64,000 nt of DNA. Origin: Thiocapsa roseopersicina (GTDB taxonomy: Bacteria > Pseudomonadota > Gammaproteobacteria > Chromatiales > Chromatiaceae). Made by a program: the position numbers and the translations under genes. Location: positions 124,001 through 188,000 of the forward strand of contig NZ_FNNZ01000003.1 of assembly GCF_900106925.1 (NCBI RefSeq). Reading direction: 5' to 3'. Of the stretch, positions 60,932 through 64,000 are shown piece by piece. Each line of letters begins with the position of its first letter. Positions within the stretch are counted from its first letter, which is position 1. The notes under the pieces were generated by a model. That model was not told the origin of the DNA, ran no database searches, and saw nothing but the letters and a program-made list of their open reading frames with translations.

Positions 60932-62011
60932 ATGCCCGTGCAGAAAACGGAAAACCTCAACGTCAGCGGCTTCGATCCGATGCCTTCGCCGCTGGAGATC
61001 CATCGTGCCGTGCCGATCTCGGATCAGGCATCGGCGACCGTGCTCGAAGGTCGCGAGACCCTGCAGGCGATCCTGGATCGGCGTGATCCTCGGATCTTTG
61101 TCGTCGTCGGGCCTTGCTCGATCCACGACCCGGTCGCCGGCCTGGATTACGCCCGGCGGCTCAAGGTTCTGGCCGATGCGGTCTCGGACCGCCTGGTGTT
61201 GGCGATGCGGGTCTATTTCCAGAAGCCGCGGACGACCACCGGATGGAAGGGCTACATCAACGATCCGAACCTGAACGACACCTTCAGCATCGCCGAGGGC
61301 ATGGCGAAGGCGCGGCAATTCCTGCTCGAGGTCACCGAGCTGGGTTTGCCCACCGCGACCGAGGCGCTCGATTCCATCGCTCCGCAATACCTGTGGGACC
61401 TGATCTGTTGGACGGCCATCGGCGCGCGGACCTCGGAGTCGCAAACCCATCGCGAGATGTCCTCCGGGCTGTCGACCCCGGTCGGCTTCAAGAACGGCAC
61501 GGACGGCTCGGTCGACACCGCGATCAATGCGATCCTCTCGGCGGCCCAGCCGCACAGCTTTTTGGGGATCAATGCCCAAGGCTTGACCAGTGTCGTCAGG
61601 ACCCGCGGCAACCGCTACGGTCATCTGGTGCTGCGCGGCGGCGGCAATCGACCCAACTACGACACCGTCAGCGTCGCCATGGCCGAGGAGGCGCTGAGCA
61701 AGGCCGGCCTGCCCGCAAACATCGTGATCGACTGCTCTCATGCCAACAGCTTCAAGCGACCGGAGCTTCAGCCGCTGGTGATGCACGATTGCGTGAACCA
61801 GATCGCCGGGGGAAATCGCTCGATCGTTGGCCTGATGGTGGAGAGCTTCATCGAGGCCGGACAACAAGCGATCCCGGCCGACCTCGGGCAGCTGCGATAC
61901 GGCTGCTCGGTGACCGACGCCTGTGTCGACTGGCCGACCACCGAGCGCATGATCCGCGATGCACACGCCGCGCTGCCCGACGCCGTGCTGTCGCGGCGCA
62001 TGCTCGGCTAG
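60932..62011 (+). CDS. aroG: 3-deoxy-7-phosphoheptulonate synthase, class I
   Basis: AroG joins phosphoenolpyruvate and erythrose-4-phosphate, the first step to aromatic amino acids. The 359-aa enzyme has the class I signatures: IFVVVGPCSIHDPVAGLDYA (metal-binding Cys), MRVYFQKPRTTTGWKGYIND, GARTSESQTHREMSSGLSTP (SESQ), GFKNGTDGSVDTAINAI, VLRGGGNRPNYD and IVIDCSHANSFKRPELQ. The feedback isoform (Phe, Tyr or Trp sensitive) cannot be told by eye. ATG 60932 begins MPVQKTENLNVSG. It stands alone. Confidence 0.95.
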   Translation: MPVQKTENLNVSGFDPMPSPLEIHRAVPISDQASATVLEGRETLQAILDRRDPRIFVVVGPCSIHDPVAGLDYARRLKVLADAVSDRLVLAMRVYFQKPRTTTGWKGYINDPNLNDTFSIAEGMAKARQFLLEVTELGLPTATEALDSIAPQYLWDLICWTAIGARTSESQTHREMSSGLSTPVGFKNGTDGSVDTAINAILSAAQPHSFLGINAQGLTSVVRTRGNRYGHLVLRGGGNRPNYDTVSVAMAEEALSKAGLPANIVIDCSHANSFKRPELQPLVMHDCVNQIAGGNRSIVGLMVESFIEAGQQAIPADLGQLRYGCSVTDACVDWPTTERMIRDAHAALPDAVLSRRMLG

Positions 62012-62180
62012 CTTGGAGATCCATCGAATTGATGAGCAAGGAGATGCAGAGACGCGCCGAATCCGCGATTCGGGGAGCGCAAGTATCGAACAACCCAACC
62101 CATTGATGGCGAGCGCGGCGTGCCGCGTTCCGGCAGTTCCGGCAGTTCGTAACGAGCGCCAAAGGCGCGACCGATGTCAG

Positions 62181-62199
62181 CCCGGGGCAACGCCCCGGG
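62181..62199. terminator. GC-rich hairpin between converging genes
   Basis: CCCGGGGC and GCCCCGGG flank AAC. It is followed by GTTTCC on the plus strand, only a short T run, so it is at best a weak terminator for aroG. Confidence 0.4.
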
Positions 62200-62214
62200 G
62201 TTTCCGGGGAAGGG

Positions 62215-62291
62215 CTGTGGGTTGCGCCGAGCCGTGCGAGCCACAACCGACCGTCGGCGGAGGTTGTGCTTCCTACCGTCAGCACAACCTA
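62215..62291. repeat. REP-like double hairpin (copy 2)
   Basis: Second copy of the element at 57222. Inner arms GTTGTGC and GCACAAC surround TTCCTACCGTCA; the tail CAACCTACGGGT is identical in both. Confidence 0.75.
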
Positions 62292-62384
62292 CGGGTCCGG
62301 AATTTTCCAGAAATTACCTGATCGGTTCTCACACAACGAACGCACGGGGTGGCGCGCCTGTTGTCGCCTTGGCCCGCGTTCGCG

Positions 62385-63023
<639 letters not shown>

Positions 63024-63520
63024 GGTGTTGCCTAAATGGTCCTGGTGATGTGATCCGGGAGGCGTCTATCGGAGCGCTGCCGGATACCGACTTGAACAGA
63101 TGCTGGACAAGAGGGTGGGGCCGCGCCGGACAAATGGAACTAGGCGACCCGCGGCGTCCGTTCGGCAGGCCTCCCGGCGCTCCGGTGGTGGTCGCGCGGT
63201 GGCCAGAAGCCACCGCATTCGTTATCATCTATGCGTGTTCATCGTGAATTTCCAGATCCGCGGGCGAACGGCCATGCCGATTCCGCAGATCTTCCCAGCC
63301 CGCTTCCGCATCGCCTTCGCACGGCGCCGCATCTGTGTTTCGGACCCCTGCGTCGGGTTCGATCCCTAATCGCGCTGCATCAAAAGCCCGCCCCGCCCGA
63401 ATCGATTTCGTGCCATCCGAGTGCAGCGGCCGAGCCAGGGCGACGCCGGCGCACGACCCCCGTGCCCTTGCGTTCGCCAGCCGATGGCCTCCTGTACTCC
63501 GGACCTCAAGGAGACCCCCC
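63024..63520. other. Intergenic region, nothing recognised
   Basis: This 497-bp stretch separates the divergent folE and the amidotransferase gene. Short frames in it have no recognisable products. No clear promoter, operator or RNA structure was found. Confidence 0.5.
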
Positions 63521-64000
63521 ATGTGTGGACTTTGCGGTGAAATCCGCTTCGACGACAACCCGATCGACCTCGGCGCCTTGAGCGCCATGAGTGCGGCCAT
63601 CATTCCCCGCGGCCCGGACGGCGACGGCCTCTGGCAGCAGGGACGGGTCGCGCTCGCGCATCGCCGACTCTCGATCATCGACCTAAGCAACCATGCGGCG
63701 CAACCCATGGTGGACAGCGAGCTGGGTCTCTCGATCGCCTTCAACGGGTGCATCTACAACTACAAGGAGCTGCACGCCGAGCTGGAAGGCAAGGGCTATC
63801 GGTTCTTCTCGCAAGGCGACACCGAGGTGGTCCTGAAGGCGTTTCATGCCTGGGGCGATGCCTGCGTGGATCGCTTCCACGGCATGTTCGCCTTCGCCGT
63901 CGCCGACCGGGACTCCGGTCGCCTGACCCTGGTGCGCGACCGTCTCGGGATCAAGCCGCTCTATTACGCCGAGGTGCCGGGCGGACTGCGCTTCGCCTCG
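63521..64000 (+). CDS. N-terminal glutamine amidotransferase domain (asparagine-synthase-like, NAGGN-type), partial
   Basis: The gene runs off the right edge after 160 codons. It begins MCGLCGEIRFDDNPIDLGAL, so Cys2 is the nucleophile of a class II (Ntn) glutaminase. Following are SAAIIPRGPDGDGLWQQGRV, LAHRRLSIIDLSNHAAQPMV, SIAFNGCIYNYKELHAELEG, FFSQGDTEVVLKAFHAWGDA and LTLVRDRLGIKPLYYA. The opening resembles N-acetylglutaminylglutamine amidotransferases, which make an osmoprotectant dipeptide; asparagine synthase is the alternative. ATG 63521 has AAGGAG nine bases upstream. Confidence 0.9.
   Translation, partial: MCGLCGEIRFDDNPIDLGALSAMSAAIIPRGPDGDGLWQQGRVALAHRRLSIIDLSNHAAQPMVDSELGLSIAFNGCIYNYKELHAELEGKGYRFFSQGDTEVVLKAFHAWGDACVDRFHGMFAFAVADRDSGRLTLVRDRLGIKPLYYAEVPGGLRFAS

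Larger units (their letters stand above)
62012..62384. other. Gap after aroG with hairpins
   Basis: It contains the hairpin at 62181-62199 and the REP-type repeat at 62215-62291. Both aroG and folE converge here. Nothing else is recognised. Confidence 0.5.

Overview
The window comes from a GC-rich (mid-60s percent by eye) phototrophic gammaproteobacterium, most likely a purple sulfur bacterium of the Chromatiaceae. The best evidence is a cluster of two light-harvesting 2 (LH2, puc-type) beta/alpha gene pairs at 22.8-24.0 kb. It sits behind a consensus sigma70 promoter that overlaps a TGT-N12-ACA, PpsR/CrtJ-type operator. The housekeeping genes (gltX, parE, ispA, xseB, aroG, queC/D/E) read as gammaproteobacterial. 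I cannot name the species.

Layout. 0-5.3 kb (minus strand): a partial methyltransferase, a YkgJ-type cysteine-cluster protein, two small envelope proteins, a MenH-like hydrolase, folE2, ispA and xseB. 5.5-6.4 kb: a Phd/VapC toxin-antitoxin pair split by a repeat element. 6.5-13.2 kb (plus): parE, a FIST sensor protein, a GNAT acetyltransferase, a possible structured RNA with a terminator, an amino-acid-type binding protein and an ArsB/NhaD-like permease. 13.2-16.4 kb (minus): an NMT1-type ABC importer and a membrane-anchored protein of unknown function. 16.9-22.2 kb: a Mth938-domain protein, gltX, glgA and a fused sufS-sufE gene. 22.8-24.0 kb: the LH2 genes. 24.4-29.2 kb: a PilZ protein, queC-queD-queE (QueD is a three-domain fusion) and a glycosyltransferase/fatty-acid-hydroxylase operon. 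29.4-31.1 kb: a damaged Fic gene and a fragment of a cytosine methyltransferase.

31.3-48.8 kb holds two complete-looking but different V/A-type ATPase operons, transcribed away from a shared 342-bp region. Both have the order G-C-I-K-F-E-A-B. Only the right-hand operon has subunit D. 48.8-60.6 kb is an accessory zone with two type IV pilin genes, two Rpn-type nucleases, an IS110-family element, a REP-associated (Y1) transposase, a BrnT/antitoxin pair, HigBA and RelBE modules and several broken toxin genes. 60.9-64.0 kb returns to core metabolism: aroG, folE (a second, unrelated type of GTP cyclohydrolase I) and the start of a glutamine amidotransferase resembling the N-acetylglutaminylglutamine enzyme.

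How the genes connect. FolE or FolE2, QueD, QueE and QueC make a full route from GTP to preQ0 (queuosine precursor). The two ATPase operons would couple ATP to ion movement across the membrane. The puc genes supply antenna polypeptides.

The most unusual feature is an interspersed inverted-repeat family with AACCGCG...CGCGGTT ends. It occurs at seven loci, often as a roughly 195-bp pair of units. It repeatedly starts on the stop codon of one gene and ends at, or just before, the start codon of the next. Four other repeat types (7-bp tandem arrays, a covarying REP hairpin, a GACGACT hairpin and transposase-linked GTCAAGACCTGACCCC motifs) fill other gaps.
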